Source: Botryotinia globosa
Lineage: Eukaryota > Ascomycota > Leotiomycetes > Helotiales > Sclerotiniaceae
Direction: 5' to 3'
DNA: 64,000 bases
Assembly: GCA_014898425.1 (NCBI GenBank)
Contig: RCSZ01000003.1
Span: 1,488,001 to 1,552,000 of the forward strand
Shown here: in pieces, positions 33,889-45,962 of the stretch
How positions within the stretch are numbered: position 1 is the first letter of the stretch
How the letters are laid out: each line of letters opens with the position of its first letter
The notes under the pieces: model-generated
What the model was told of the DNA's origin: nothing
Databases searched by the model: none
What the model saw: the letters and a program-made list of their open reading frames with translations, nothing else
Made by a program: the position numbers and the translations under genes

Positions 33889-35142
33889 ATGCGAGTGTCA
33901 CTTCTCGCGATAGTGATGGGCCTTCTATATGGAATTATAGAAGCCTCCCGAGCTCGTAGAGCAGGTAAGTAGATATTGGATGACTTCCATTTGAATAGGA
34001 TTTTCATATTGACTTGTTCTTCCACAGAATCTGATGCAGTAAGCTACAGCGATCACTCCTCAACTGAATCTCCTCCTTCCACCGCAATAGATGCCTCTGC
34101 CACAAACAAAGCAACTCCAGCAGCAGAAACTACAAGCTCGATTACAGATGAAGGATTGAACCCATGGGTCACCGTTGATGCCAGTGGGCATGCGTCAACA
34201 GTTACACCCATTCTTACGACAATCAATAGCAAAGTCACCACAAGTGATGCTGCTCCAGCACAATTGACTGCTTCCAGTGCTTCCACTCTTTCCGAAGCAT
34301 CAACGATATCTACATCTAGTGAAGCGTTACCTACACCAACAGGTGGTGGAGCCTTTGAGATCTGCCACAATCTCAAAGGAAAGTTTGCGCCGTTTTGTAA
34401 GCCAGATAATGGATCTAGTGTATATGTCGACGAGATATATTATGGTTAGCACTTCTATCTTATTCTATCGAGTGATTGCTGACATGTGACAGTCACTTGG
34501 GATGCTCGGTACTTCGCTGGGTCGAACATTTCGGTATTCATACAGGCGAACTATGTAAATGCTTCAGGCGGAGGGGTACAGGCTTTTCAATCGGGGCCCA
34601 CAAGTAATAATCTTGGTTTCATTGCTTGGACGATAGATAAGAGCTGGTTAAAGGGCATGAAGTTCAACAACGTAACTTTATTTGTCACACCCACCCAGAA
34701 AACGGATGTCATTTCCGTTCAAGGTCCAACAGTCATGGTGACTACTTCTCCTGCGCCTGAGCCATATCGTCAATCTCCAAGCAAAGCTCCACATGGCGCT
34801 TCTCTCTATATTGCCCTTCCAACAGTCCTCGCTTTTATTATTCTAGTGATTGGTGGAACGTGGTATTGCAATCGAAAGCATCGCACCATTGGGATGGGTA
34901 GTGTAATGGGTCGACGCAAGGGATACGGAACTGGTTCAAGAAGACAAAGAATGGGGTTAGGAAAGAAGAAAGATCGAGCAATTATGTTGAGAAACCAGGA
35001 GTTAACAGCCGATGGCCAGCACAGGGATATTCCACCATCAAGAGTAGATGATCCAACGATGCATTATCGCGATGAAACGGGTTGGGATAATGATGATAGT
35101 TTTAAAGATGAGACTAGACGACAAGCTGGATCAAGACTCTAA
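33889..35142 (+). CDS. Type I plasma-membrane protein with Ser/Thr-rich ectodomain
   Basis: Three exons (33889-33964, 34028-34444, 34493-35142) encode about 380 residues. The first exon is a signal peptide (MRVSLLAIVMGLLYGIIEAS). A Ser/Thr/Ala-rich region (about residues 25-140) is likely to be O-glycosylated. A compact ectodomain follows with two cysteines (EICHNLKGKFAPFCKPDNG), a beta-rich part beginning VTWDARYFAGSNISVFI and several N-glycosylation motifs. One membrane span (about 270-290, YIALPTVLAFIILVIGGTWY) leads to a basic cytoplasmic tail (NRKHR, RRKGYG, RRQRMGLGKKK) and an acidic end. The layout is like fungal wall-anchored or stress-sensor proteins, but I see no WSC or Mid2 signature. 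I do not recognise the family with certainty. Confidence 0.82.
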
Positions 35143-38100
35143 TATTCAGAATAACCCCCAGGTGTGTATGATTACGGAAACAGTCGTGGGATGTGGACGC
35201 AAGGTTTGTCTATGGCATAGAGTTTTCATGGTGATTGACTCTGAAAAGTTCTGGCTTGGAGTTATTGATAAAGTAGTATAATATTAATAATCTTTAGCTT
35301 CAGTGTCTAGGTCTTTGGCATTCAAATATTCGCTGAAAACCCGAGCTCTTGAATCAATGAAGTTTTTGTGAGCGGCAAGTCAATTCCAATTCTCATTTAT
35401 GATAAGGTTAAATAGCATCTGCGGTGATTGGGAGATGTACTCAAAAAATGTATCTTGAAGAATTTTTGGGTGTCTCAGAAGCTTTCAAAACTTAAACAGT
35501 CTCGAAAATTCAAAAACTCTCATTTGCTGGACTAGATACTGTGCTATTGAATACAATAGTTGCGCTGTATTGTTTCGTAGGTGCTAGGATTTTGGAAAGG
35601 ATGTTGTGCTTCGGGAATATCTTGAATGAACGCGTTTTTCTCTATGTTATCCCGAGAGAAAGACAGACCTGGCCACCTTTCTTTTCCAGGTACATTTTTG
35701 CACCGTAGTCATGAGGAATTTGTTTTCCATCCGCTGTCCGTCGCCCGATCTTTTTCGAGTAGCTGCTGGTAGTCCAGTAAGGGTCTGGGTAGATTGAACT
35801 CAATTCAGGCGAGGCAAGGTGGAGAGGAACTTGTGAGCTGCTTTGTTTTCTGGAACTGTTTGGTCTTAAAATTTGATATCCAGATGCGATATTCAGGACG
35901 AAGAGTCTTTATAGAATAGCTGTTCAGAGTAAATATATCACCACTACTTCATGTACTTAGTTCATGTTTTCGGAGGTCAGATTATTTGCTTAGAATGAGA
36001 GAGGGTATGAATCGTCGTGAAGTTCCCCGGAAGAGGATGATTCGAAAAGATAACGATTGATACATATAATCCAGCGGCACGTCTTATAAAGAGTTCTTGA
36101 GGCTTTTGGTTTTGTGAGGTCTATATCTCCTCCTGATCCACGTAGATTTGCCAACTCGGATGAAAGAAGACCAAAAGACGTGGCGAGGTCTCGCATGTCA
36201 TTCAGTAGCTCACAAATTCTCAAGTAAATCTCTGCCGCAGAATTGGTTAAATTCAGTATGATATAGCGCAAGTTGATATAGCGCAAGTCATCATTTCGAT
36301 ATTCCACAATATCTCCAGACTCCGTCGCACAAGATCACACTACATCCTCATTCATTCAAACCATCATCACACTTTTGATTCTCATTACATTTCCATCATC
36401 AATAATCCATGCATCCACCTTCCCCATTAACTCACAGTCTACCTGCATCTCCGCAAACCAAACGACAAAAAGCAAGGCTGCGCATGCACCTCATCATTCA
36501 ATCAACCTTCTTCCCTCCCGCACATGGCGTCTGTCCGTCACTCCCCTTTCCTCGGAAAGACACATTTGCATATACATGCATGCAATATGTATGCACATCG
36601 GTATCCGATATGTGAGCTAATGTGGTGTGGATGCGGTGATACGTATATGTAGCGAAGCTACTGTTGTGCTTCGTGTTACTGGATATGTGGATGGAAAATT
36701 CGTCAAGGGAGATGGAGGGGTAGGTGCGGAGGGATGTTTGTGTCAGGAGGAGATATTAGGTATGGAAGATTTTGGAAAGAGAAGAGGGAATGTGGATTTG
36801 GTGTGTGTGTACACTGTGCAGGGACTTTTGTGTGTGCTAAGGGCTGGAGATGCTGTGTTGGTGATGGTATACTCGATTACTGGATATTGGGGAAGAACGG
36901 GGAGGTATTTGATGAGCACATCCTCAACTTTGAAGATAGTAGATAGATAGATACAACAATATGATGATGATGGAGTAGTAACTCTGGCTATTGGTTCTAT
37001 GTTTGATACAATGCTATCTTTTCAAATCTATCCGCTTCGCTCCACTCCTCCTCCTACTCTGTTTGTCACTGCACACATATCATAAAACTTGGATCAAATT
37101 CCCATTGGATCAGACCAGCATAATGCAAATTCTCAATGTAATATTCTCCATCTGTTCTTCCATTTCAACATACTCCCGTAACTCTTGCCATCATCTCCGT
37201 CGGACCTTCAACTCATGATGCTGCGGCGAGAAGAAATAGATGGGCATCAAATGCATCTATCTAGTCTTCCAAGCAAGATATTCTACCATGGCATATCGTA
37301 AATGTTTCACCTAGATCATGAATCTTGATCATTGCAATGTCCTCGTCATTTCGATTTAGTAAACTCGTCATCTCATCGCAGTAAGATATCTAGTGGCCCC
37401 CAAGCCAAGCCTCTCATCCATCTGAATCAATTTGATCGATTATCATTTTCCCGATTAAGTATTCCATATAATTGAAAAATAAGAAGAGAAATAAGAGATA
37501 TTGAATCAAGACCTGCTCCTCAAACACTCTCGTGTAACAGCGATGATCCCCTCTATTCCCCTCGACATACCGACCATCGATGGTTCAATTTCACGATAGT
37601 CTGAAGTGATGTGATCTTTGTTATATATGAATCTCAACTTATGTGAGAAACAATCTGTTGCAGAAAAAGAGAGGCGCAATTACGACAACTACTCATAAAT
37701 GATGATACTAAATCGTTTGTTGAAGAAAGAATTCTAATCGATGAATGGTGGGAAAGGTACAAAGATACCAACACATGTTGTGTGTGATGCGAGGTAAGAG
37801 TGATCTACCGGCTGTGGGTCTGTGGCAGTGATGCGACGCTGATGTGAGCTCAGAAAATAAAATGTTGGTAAGATAGCTGGAGCTCGTCTACCTCGTCTAC
37901 CTCCTGGTGCTCCCTCGTACAAGAATAGCAGGATGCTGACGCAACGAAACACAACAATGGTACAGTGCGTTCACGTGATGTAGTTATCTGCCTCTTGAAT
38001 GCAGTTTATTTCCATGTAATGGGATTTCTCATATTTGTCAGAATTCAGGTTTAGGATTCTTGGGTCGAGGCCCAAATATTATCAACGCATTGAACTTTGA

Positions 38101-38565
38101 ATTGATACCTAATGTTTTCATGTGGCCGTTACTACCTTGCGATCCTGATTTTCCTTTCCCAAGAATGATGAAACAAACTAAATGTAGGTAAATGGCCAAA
38201 AAGGAAAGAGAGCGAGAAAACGGAAAATGTGAAATGCATGAAAAGATTTCGTGATTCATGACTCGTGACCAATACTCCTTTGGGACGAGAACGATACTTT
38301 CCAACAAGTCCTTTGTGCGTGCAAATTTCCATGACATCGCGTGGTTAATGAACCCTTCCTCAGTTATCAACCCATGTATTCTCAAACCCCGAACTCGCCG
38401 ACCAAAATAAACATATCTCATATTTCATATCTCATACTCAATTTCCCAATGTCTTAAGCTCATCTGCACGTTCGCAATGATATCACATCAAGCATGTGAT
38501 CAAAATTGCCTTGATAACCGTAAACCATGACCCTATTCACATCATCCACAACCACAGAACGCCAT
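35143..38565. other. Intergenic, 3.4 kb, no firm gene
   Basis: The best frame is 35990-36307 on the minus strand (105 codons, with LRICELLNDMRDLATSFGLLSSELANL). It could be the tail of a decayed gene but matches nothing I know. A block around 36375-36620 is CT-rich and reads like a leader without a gene. No transposon features are seen. Confidence 0.35.
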
Positions 38566-39048
38566 CTACTCCACCACCTCTTCACTCCAATCACCCAAAC
38601 CTGCCTCGCCAAAATGAACCGGTCCCAACTTCAAGAAACGCCTTGAACTCATCCCCTTTGGTCCATCCACACTAGAAATTGTGCTATTGCTTGCCTCACT
38701 ACTCATGCTCTCACTCCTCGCCGCCTTTCCCAATTCCTGCTCAATTCCGCCCAGGTTCTTGGCACGACCATCCTCATAACTGACTCCTTTCTCACCGAGC
38801 TCCTGACCCCCAATTGTACCACGCGTCTGATCTCCCAGCTGACGCGGCGTCAAAGCAGCAGAGACTTTGGCTGACTGAGCCACGGGATAGCCAGCCGAAG
38901 TCTTCGGAGCCAGATACAGAAAAGAATGCGAATCCTGACTCGCCTCTTCAGCGGCGGGAACAGAGTTTTCCTGTCCGCTCATGGCGAGAGCCTGGATTTC
39001 GGAAGCAGGCATGGAAGCTCCTGCATTTTTGGGGACTTGGGAGGTCAT
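38566..39048 (-). CDS. Conserved-looking small fungal protein, function unknown
   Basis: A single-exon frame of 160 residues starts at 39048 (MTSQVPKNAGASMPAS). The first 120 residues are low in hydrophobics and rich in Ser, Ala, Gly, Gln and Glu, so probably disordered. The C-terminus is compact and distinctive (SSRRFLKLGPVHFGEAG, then GDWSEEVVE), a type of end I associate with small conserved hypothetical proteins of ascomycetes. There is no signal peptide or membrane span. The neighbours give no hint of function. Confidence 0.65.
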   Translation of the reverse strand: MTSQVPKNAGASMPASEIQALAMSGQENSVPAAEEASQDSHSFLYLAPKTSAGYPVAQSAKVSAALTPRQLGDQTRGTIGGQELGEKGVSYEDGRAKNLGGIEQELGKAARSESMSSEASNSTISSVDGPKGMSSRRFLKLGPVHFGEAGLGDWSEEVVE

Positions 39049-39600
39049 TTTCTGGGTGCGGATTTGGTAATGTGACTGAATGAGTTTAAATAAATTGAAT
39101 ACGAGAACGTTCCCAGATGCTTGGCTGGGTATGCTATTTTACTTTGCTGTGTCCCGGAAGATTGGTGAGGTAATTTTGGGGGAAGGATTGCGGGAGAAGT
39201 TGTTTGGAACGTGTGACGGGAAGGATGTTGTACGAGCGAGATGGGGTCGCAGAAGAGGTCTAAGGAAGGAGGTGGATAGGATTTTGGGGTTTAGTGTGGA
39301 TGAGATGAGATGAACTCTGTAGGGGGGAATTGAAGAGATTCAAAGTTTTGAGAGTAAGAAGAGAAAATATTCTGGAAAAGAATGACAAAATGGCACCTTT
39401 CTTTTATGGTGTGATTTCCACTAACTACTGAGCCTTCTACCGCGGTTGAAACAACTTGAAAGATTCACGCACGTGCAAGAAAGATTGGTCGGCTGATAAA
39501 TAATAACTATGGGAATTGCGTAATCAATGGCAAGAAGCATGATTGCAAATCAAACTTTGTCTCTTTGAAGCAGATTGAAAACATGGTTATTTATGCAGAT
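39049..39600. other. Upstream region of the small protein gene
   Basis: Presumed promoter of the leftward gene, ending at the minisatellite. A plus frame at 39080-39313 has no recognisable features. Confidence 0.35.
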
Positions 39601-39770
39601 ATATGAAGGTATATGAAGGTATATGAAGGTATATGAAGGTATATGAAGGTATATGAAGGTATATGAAGGTATATGAAGGTATATGAAGGTATATGAAGGT
39701 ATATGAAGGTATATGAAGGTATATGAAGGTATATGAAGGTATATGAAGGTATATGAAGGTATATGAAGAT
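39601..39770. repeat. Perfect 10-bp minisatellite (ATATGAAGGT)
   Basis: Sixteen identical copies of ATATGAAGGT lie head to tail (39601-39760), followed by one copy with a single change (ATATGAAGAT). There is no sequence decay across the array, which points to recent expansion. Ten is not a multiple of three, so no frame is preserved. Confidence 0.95.
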
Positions 39771-39792
39771 ATATATTGAGAGTGTAGCTAGA

Positions 39793-39823
39793 ACGACGAC
39801 GACGACAACGACGACGACGACGA
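39793..39823. repeat. ACG trinucleotide repeat
   Basis: About ten ACG units with one interruption (ACA) lie 22 nt after the 10-bp array. The sequence is non-coding in this context. Confidence 0.8.
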
Positions 39824-41741
39824 AGCTAATTGCCTAAACGGGAAATGGATGTTGTGAAGTCACGAAATGGAAACAAATAGGCTCTACCAAGCTCACCCCG
39901 CCCGCCGTCAAGAAGAAAGATCGGAATGGTATAAAATGACAGAAAGAGGGGACCCCACACAACATCAGGGGTAACCTTATCCGAGCTTGAGATAATGCCG
40001 AGGTTAAACCATTTCATTGATTGATGAGTGTAGATTCGCAACTTTCAATACCTAGGTAGGTATGCAAACAAATACAAAATGGGATGTTCATTCTGAGGAG
40101 CAAAGCGGACATGAACTTCATTGGGTACATCCTCATCAGTGACATGCTCTCCTGGGATCTTCGTGGGCGGGAATAGTAATCGCAACGAGCAGGTGGAAGA
40201 GGACATAAACCGATGATATCCTTCTACCACGTCTAGCCACCGAGCAATCTATGTGCTTGATCTCTAAATCAACCAATCCACAGTTGACATGATGTGAAAG
40301 AAAGGAACAGGTTTGGTTGATGGGTGTAATGAAACGGGGGAAAAGACTTGCCATAAAGCTAGGAAAAATTGTGAGGTATTATTAGTGGCGAGCAAAGCGC
40401 TCAACAGTCTTCGAAAACTTGCCAATATCACACGCGGCTCGTACCATGCTATAGATGGCTTAACGCTGGGGCTGTGATATGAAAGAGGCGAGTATTCTCC
40501 TATCTTTGAAGAGAATACACAATTGTTCATGGGAAAGTGAAGTGTGACTCCCAAACTGCCTGGCCCAGTTGATGAAGACTAATTGGAAGTCTCGTAAAAC
40601 GCAAGAAAAGGAAGGATGCAAGTAGCAATTTGCCTAAACCAATATCTCAATTCCACTTGTTGCCAGTCTTCATCCAGAATGCGAGAAGATCTTCTCTCCT
40701 TTCTCTGGCGAAAATACGCAGCACCAACAAGAAGCCAACAAGGCCCTCTTATTCTCTCCTATAGACTCAGCCTCAATTACGAGACGTCGGCACATAGATC
40801 ATGAAGATGAACCAGCACCAAGAGTCATTGAACCATGGAATTGGAATATATTTAATCACGTGACGTGAAGCTGACTATAGACTGAAGGCAGACGGGCCTC
40901 GATTTGGGCCTCGAGAATTGTGATGGTGTGCTGATTCGATGTGTTGCAAGACTCACTTATGCAAGAGCGGATTACCTTCTATTAATGATGAAACGGCTGA
41001 GAGAGCTAAATGCATTGCGGTTCTGCTATACAGTCAGAAGGCATACATGCATGCTTCATTGTCCATCAGCAGTAGTGTCCTTTTTTTGGGACAACCCAAT
41101 TCTCGGAAAAAGTACGAGTAGAGTAATGTTTGATAGCTAGAGTTCCCCTGCGTTACCTCCCGCCTCCTCTTGACGATGAATATGATCCGTCTTACTATGC
41201 ACCACGCCCAGAATGTGATTGTGATTTGATTGCGAACGTTCTAGATGGTGAAGCTCCGCTAAGATATCTTTCTTCAAGTTTATGTTATCTCCGTGATTGC
41301 AGGGCATATGTAGCATAAACGAGAGTTATGGTGTCCCGGTGGACTTCGGATGTATGCACTCGTGTTACGCGACATGTAGCTATGTACAGTATGAGCATAT
41401 CTCATTCTGAAAGCATCATCATTGGTGGATTTCAAAGGACTATTGAACAGGAACGAAATCATTTTTATTTTCTTTCCCAATGAATATACGATCCGATTCG
41501 GAATTCTCATCAGATCCGAAAGGGATCAAGGTTCCTATGGAGCAAACCAGAGAAGAATGTGGATGCAGATGGTGATGGTGATTAAAGAGATTTTGTCCAT
41601 CTAAGCCCTTGTGCGAGTTCTTGACTATATCATTAAATCATGCCAGAAAGACGATTGCGCATTCTTTTGTCTTTCGTCTTTTGTAGTTGTCTCTCTGGTA
41701 TTCACAGGACTCTCATTTTATGATGTGTAGTAGCGAGTCGT

Positions 41742-41785
41742 AGTGGCAGTGGCAGTGGCAGTGGCAGTGGCAGTGGCAGTGATAG
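41742..41785. repeat. Hexanucleotide repeat (GTGGCA)
   Basis: About seven units of GTGGCA lie head to tail, ending in a GTGATA variant. Non-coding. Confidence 0.8.
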
Positions 41786-44700
41786 TGGTAGGTGCGTTGT
41801 CTACTCTCTTGTGGTAGTTTTTCGGAGTTCGGAGGTAAGTGGGACGTTTTCAATCGAATACTATTTAGCCTAGGGTGTGTTAGACAAGGGAACCTAGTTA
41901 AAGTAAAGTGTCTATCCTCCTCTACCTAGGTAGTGTCTGCGAAGTAGTGTTTTGTCTAGTATCTAGTGTCTACCTAGGGAGCCGAGTGTCTAGCAACAAT
42001 ATCAATTGATCAGTATTGGCATTTCATATTGTCGGTTCTCTTCTCTTCGGCTCCGGAACCCTTCTGAATGTCTCGAGTGGCCCCCATCTATTGCAATACG
42101 GAAGAAACCCTTCCTCCGTGCCCGTCTTTAAGAAGTAGCTTCATATTGAAAGGAATTCCTTGCTCAGCTTCTTGTACTACCATCACTTGACGCGGTCTTG
42201 CTTACGAGGAAAGTACAAGGATATTGGGCAGTCACTCCCCTTCTTCAATTTCATACTTACTACCCTTGTTTTCCTCAGACGATACATCAATAAACATTCC
42301 ACCGGCGTCTATTAATCGCCTCCAATTCGCTGTGCCGCTAACAAACGGACGTCACACATGAGTTCCTGAAAATTTCGAAATTATCCGGTGTCTATCACAT
42401 TGCTTATCGAAGATGGACACTGGTTGATCAGGTCATCACCCTATAGCTAATGTAATTTCAGCCAGGCAACCTGTAGGTAGCAAGCCAAGGGGAATTCCAA
42501 AAATTGGAACTCGAAAGGCTCAATCGAGTCAAGATCCTGTATGTCTCCTTTCGCAGAATTAGTCAATCATCTCCCGTATCTGACAGCGGACACGGCTGTG
42601 GGTATCCGTCGTCAAAATAACATGACGTCGGAACCCTGCAGAACGAATAGACTTGTGGCCCCTTGTGACTTGACAGAGTATCGCGAGAGGCTAAAGTGCT
42701 GTGATGAACCACGCATATTAAGTTTGAAGCCGTTGGAAGCCTTTACATCCCCCATTGTGGAGTCAAGAAATGCCTTGGTGCAGGTCGGGAGGCCGATGAG
42801 CGGGCCGATACCGACTGAAGACTGCAATATGACCTGCTTCAGAATATTGAATATACATTCCTGTTCCTGTAGGTAGGTTTGCTTGCATTGACCGAACCTT
42901 GGCCCGTAATTTAATGGCCCGTACCTACATACAATCGTTACACGATAGCCATCTTCGAGAAAGCCGAGATCCTTCTTAGATGCGGTGAACTTCTTCAAAC
43001 ATCAATGATAGGAACAATTAGTACTCCAAACCATCGTCATTCATCCATTCATCATCTTTTGGCTGCAGAAAACTCGAGTCCTGCCGGCGATCTGTGCCTG
43101 GAGCCCCGGAGCAGGCCGTCCAGAAGATTGCCCAATCCAGTCGCGAAACCTTCCTTCGACAGCTACAAGTGCCGTATTGTGATCAATTTCAGGGATAAAT
43201 TTTTAGATGAGAGATGGAAAAGGAGAAGGTAGAGACGTTGCCGCGAAAGTGCATGACATAGTGGCGTTTCTGCCAACAATCGTAGAATTCAATCAATCAC
43301 GCATGTAAAAGTCCGGCCACCTGCCGATGTGAAATGATTCAGCCGTAGGGCAGAGTTGTACTAATTGAATGAGTACGAACGGCGAGCTGATGAATATGTT
43401 GGTGATCAGTCCTCGAGGGGCCAATTGTAACCAAGATCGCGGCAACTTAACGTTGGTGAACGTTGGACTGACCCTAGCGACGCAAGCTAAAGAGGAATAG
43501 AAATTATGCATAATTGCGGCTGTTGGGTAGAATGTTAAATTGTAAGAGATGTGTGAGAGAGAAAGAGGATACCGGTTAAGATTACAAGGTATATAAAAGA
43601 AATTGTTTGAATTGTTGTAGATTCTGAATTCTTTTTGGACCCCCGAGTCCCCGAGTCTGTCAGCAAACTGGGCCGACGGTTGAAGGTGGACCAGAAGAGA
43701 AAATAAGGTCCCAGGCACTCCCGCAATTGAGTTTTCTCTGGGTTTAGAGGTTGGACTTATCACCTAGTACCTTTGTTTAGCTTCGTTGGTTGAATACATC
43801 TGATGCAATTTGTTGACCCAGCCCTACAGCAAGATGATCCCTTTGTCGATTCCCGTTGTCGCGAAGAGAAAAGCGAGAAAAAGCTTCGAGAAGCCTTACG
43901 TACTTGAGTGCTGTGTAGACGTCTTGCTGTGCCGTTTCCTGGATTAACAGAAACTCGTGAACTAAATGCTCTAAGGGTGTGATATATTTCTATTTTGGAA
44001 CAAAGAGTTGGGTTGTTACGATTTCAAAGGTAGAGAAGCCTCTTTTCACAATGTCCGCTTGACACATCCACATGGCACCCCCGTAGAATATGATTCATCT
44101 ATTAAGGGTTCAAAGCGTCTAAAACCGAGAGATCTATAGGTGCTACGTGAGGTACTAAGGTAGTAAAAAGCCTAAGCCTGCCATTAGCATCGTAGTGTAT
44201 GCTGTGAGCCGCAGTCTCTAATCGGATCTAAGCCGTCTAATTGGAGCATAGTTGTACAAAGACTAAAAGTGGTGGATAGTCGAAACAATTTGATCAGGAT
44301 GATAATATTTATTAAATGCTAGATAGATATAATTACTCCATACTAAGAATAAAACTAATTAACAAAGGGTCTAAGAAAACAAAACTGGTCAATTTTAGTC
44401 GAAAATGAAGGGGGAAAAAACGTCAAACCCCCCGTTAAACGACACTACCTAAGCCTAGGTAGTAATACAATAGCGAGAGCACTGACTGATGTGATTACAT
44501 ATATGATGAATTGATCTGTCAACTCCAAACCCCCAAATTCGTAAAACCCCCAACTTATCTTATTTTATTTACTAGATTACTAGATTACAATAATATTATA
44601 CAATGAATGGCATGATTTGGCTCCCTAGATGTATTCTTCCTTCCACCTGCAGTTATCTATCCCCACGCGCAGGTTCATTCAGCCATGATCTAAAATCGGT

Positions 44701-44794
44701 CAACTGAAATCAAGCTTGTGTATTGTGTAATCACTGTAATGTACCGACCGTACTTGGCTCAAAATAGGTCCAGCAGTTATGTTTCTTTTGCCCT

Positions 44795-44875
44795 TGCCCT
44801 CTAGTCTCCGCTCTAGTCTCTAGTCTCTAGCCTTTGGCCTCTACTTTCTAGCCTCTAATCAAGCTAGTCTCTAGA
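44795..44875. repeat. Degenerate CTCTAGT/CTCTAGC repeats
   Basis: Irregular copies of a CTCTAGTCT-like unit (about eight) with substitutions and length changes. This is an old array. Confidence 0.5.
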
Positions 44876-45804
44876 TCTACATTTGCTACTAAAGATGGTT
44901 AAGGGTAATTTAGTTGCAGGTCCCATTATTTGGTCCTTGTAACTTTTGCAAACCTTGCAGGTCCTTGCTGCCTCGGGTGGATCATCCATTTTGTAATTTT
45001 CAATAATCAGAACGCTTGACTTGTCCGCAACTGCATCGATCCTCCTTTCGCCGTACCTGCAATCTAGGATTGCCCATGTGAGCTTGCGCTTTTAGCTATG
45101 GCGCCCTACCGATACCATGTCAGCGATGGAATTGATACCTGCCCGCCCTACCACTACTCTCACTGTGTTCCTCAAATCCTCTAGCCAACCGTTTGCGCGG
45201 CGGATGACGGCTATTTTCTTGTTGGTATTCACGGAAAGCCTGGTATGATACCTCTATGGCTACAGCTCGATCTGCCAATTCCAACTACATCAAACCCCTT
45301 ACGGAAAGAACTACCAACAAGAAGGCACACCAGCTCGTCGGCAGGCATCTCCCCCCCTCTCAGACTGACTTCGTGTTGACATCCTGCGATGGATGGCAAA
45401 GCAAACAACATTTTCCAAATTGAATGACAGGCAGTACCGTTCACTCGGAATGGTACGACGGTGTATAAAGCAAGCTGCCGTCGCCCATGATTTTAGAGGT
45501 TCAACAGCTCCATCATCACTTCTAAGTTCACCACCACACACATAGTCTACCATCTACAATATATTTATCTGCCAGCTTTCCTCATATAAGAAGTTCTTCA
45601 GCAAATACATCATCTCACGCACATTCGCCATTGCCCAAGTAAGTACCAAACTTTACTTGTGCTTCACTTTTTTCTTAGGATGAAGAGTTTCTAGCACTCA
45701 TCCTTGCCATTGATATCCAATGCTAATTCCGGTGCGTCTTAATAGGTCAATTCAAAATTTCCATCACAAGCTCACGATAGTTTCCCGAACAATCACCGCC
45801 AAAA

Positions 45805-45962
45805 TGTGCACTCACTACGTCGTCTACAAAAGCTGCAACAGACACTTCGACACCAAGATAGTCAAATGTGCTGCTTGCAAAGCGAGTGGAAATTGCCCAA
45901 GTGGACCAAAAATTGAGACATCCAATGCTGGAGAACCATGCACAAGTGGCTGTCCCTCGTAA
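45805..45962 (+). CDS. Small cysteine-rich protein, about 52 residues
   Basis: The frame starts MCTHYVVYKSCNRHFDTK and contains seven cysteines in 52 residues (CTHYVVYKSC, VKCAACKASGNC, EPCTSGC). It has no signal peptide. Short fungal proteins that open with MCT or MCK and carry this kind of CxxC spacing are common and uncharacterised; they may bind metal. The stop (TAA at 45960) overlaps a strong donor (GTAAGTAAG). Splicing from 45959 to an acceptor just before 46015 would replace the last codons with a short alternative tail. A leader intron is likely at about 45640-45700, given GTAAGT at 45639 and TTCTTAG further on. The seven cysteines argue against chance. Confidence 0.5.

Larger units (their letters stand above)
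39824..45804. other. Gene-poor region, 6 kb
   Basis: Open frames of up to 156 codons exist but overlap on opposite strands and show no domain. There is a (GTGGCA) array near 41742, TACCTAGGTAGGTA at 40049-40062, CTACCTAGGTAG at 41922-41933, an AT-rich patch at about 44280-44600 and a CTCTAGT-type repeat at about 44795-44875. No transposase, reverse transcriptase or long terminal repeat could be read, so if transposon relics are present they are heavily decayed. Confidence 0.4.

Noticed and set aside
39601..39770. A CRISPR-like array
   Set aside because: The units are contiguous 10-mers without spacers, and the host is a fungus. It is a minisatellite.
42541..43763. Frames of 111-156 codons on both strands
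   Set aside because: Overlapping on opposite strands, with no motif and unstable composition. Not supported as genes.
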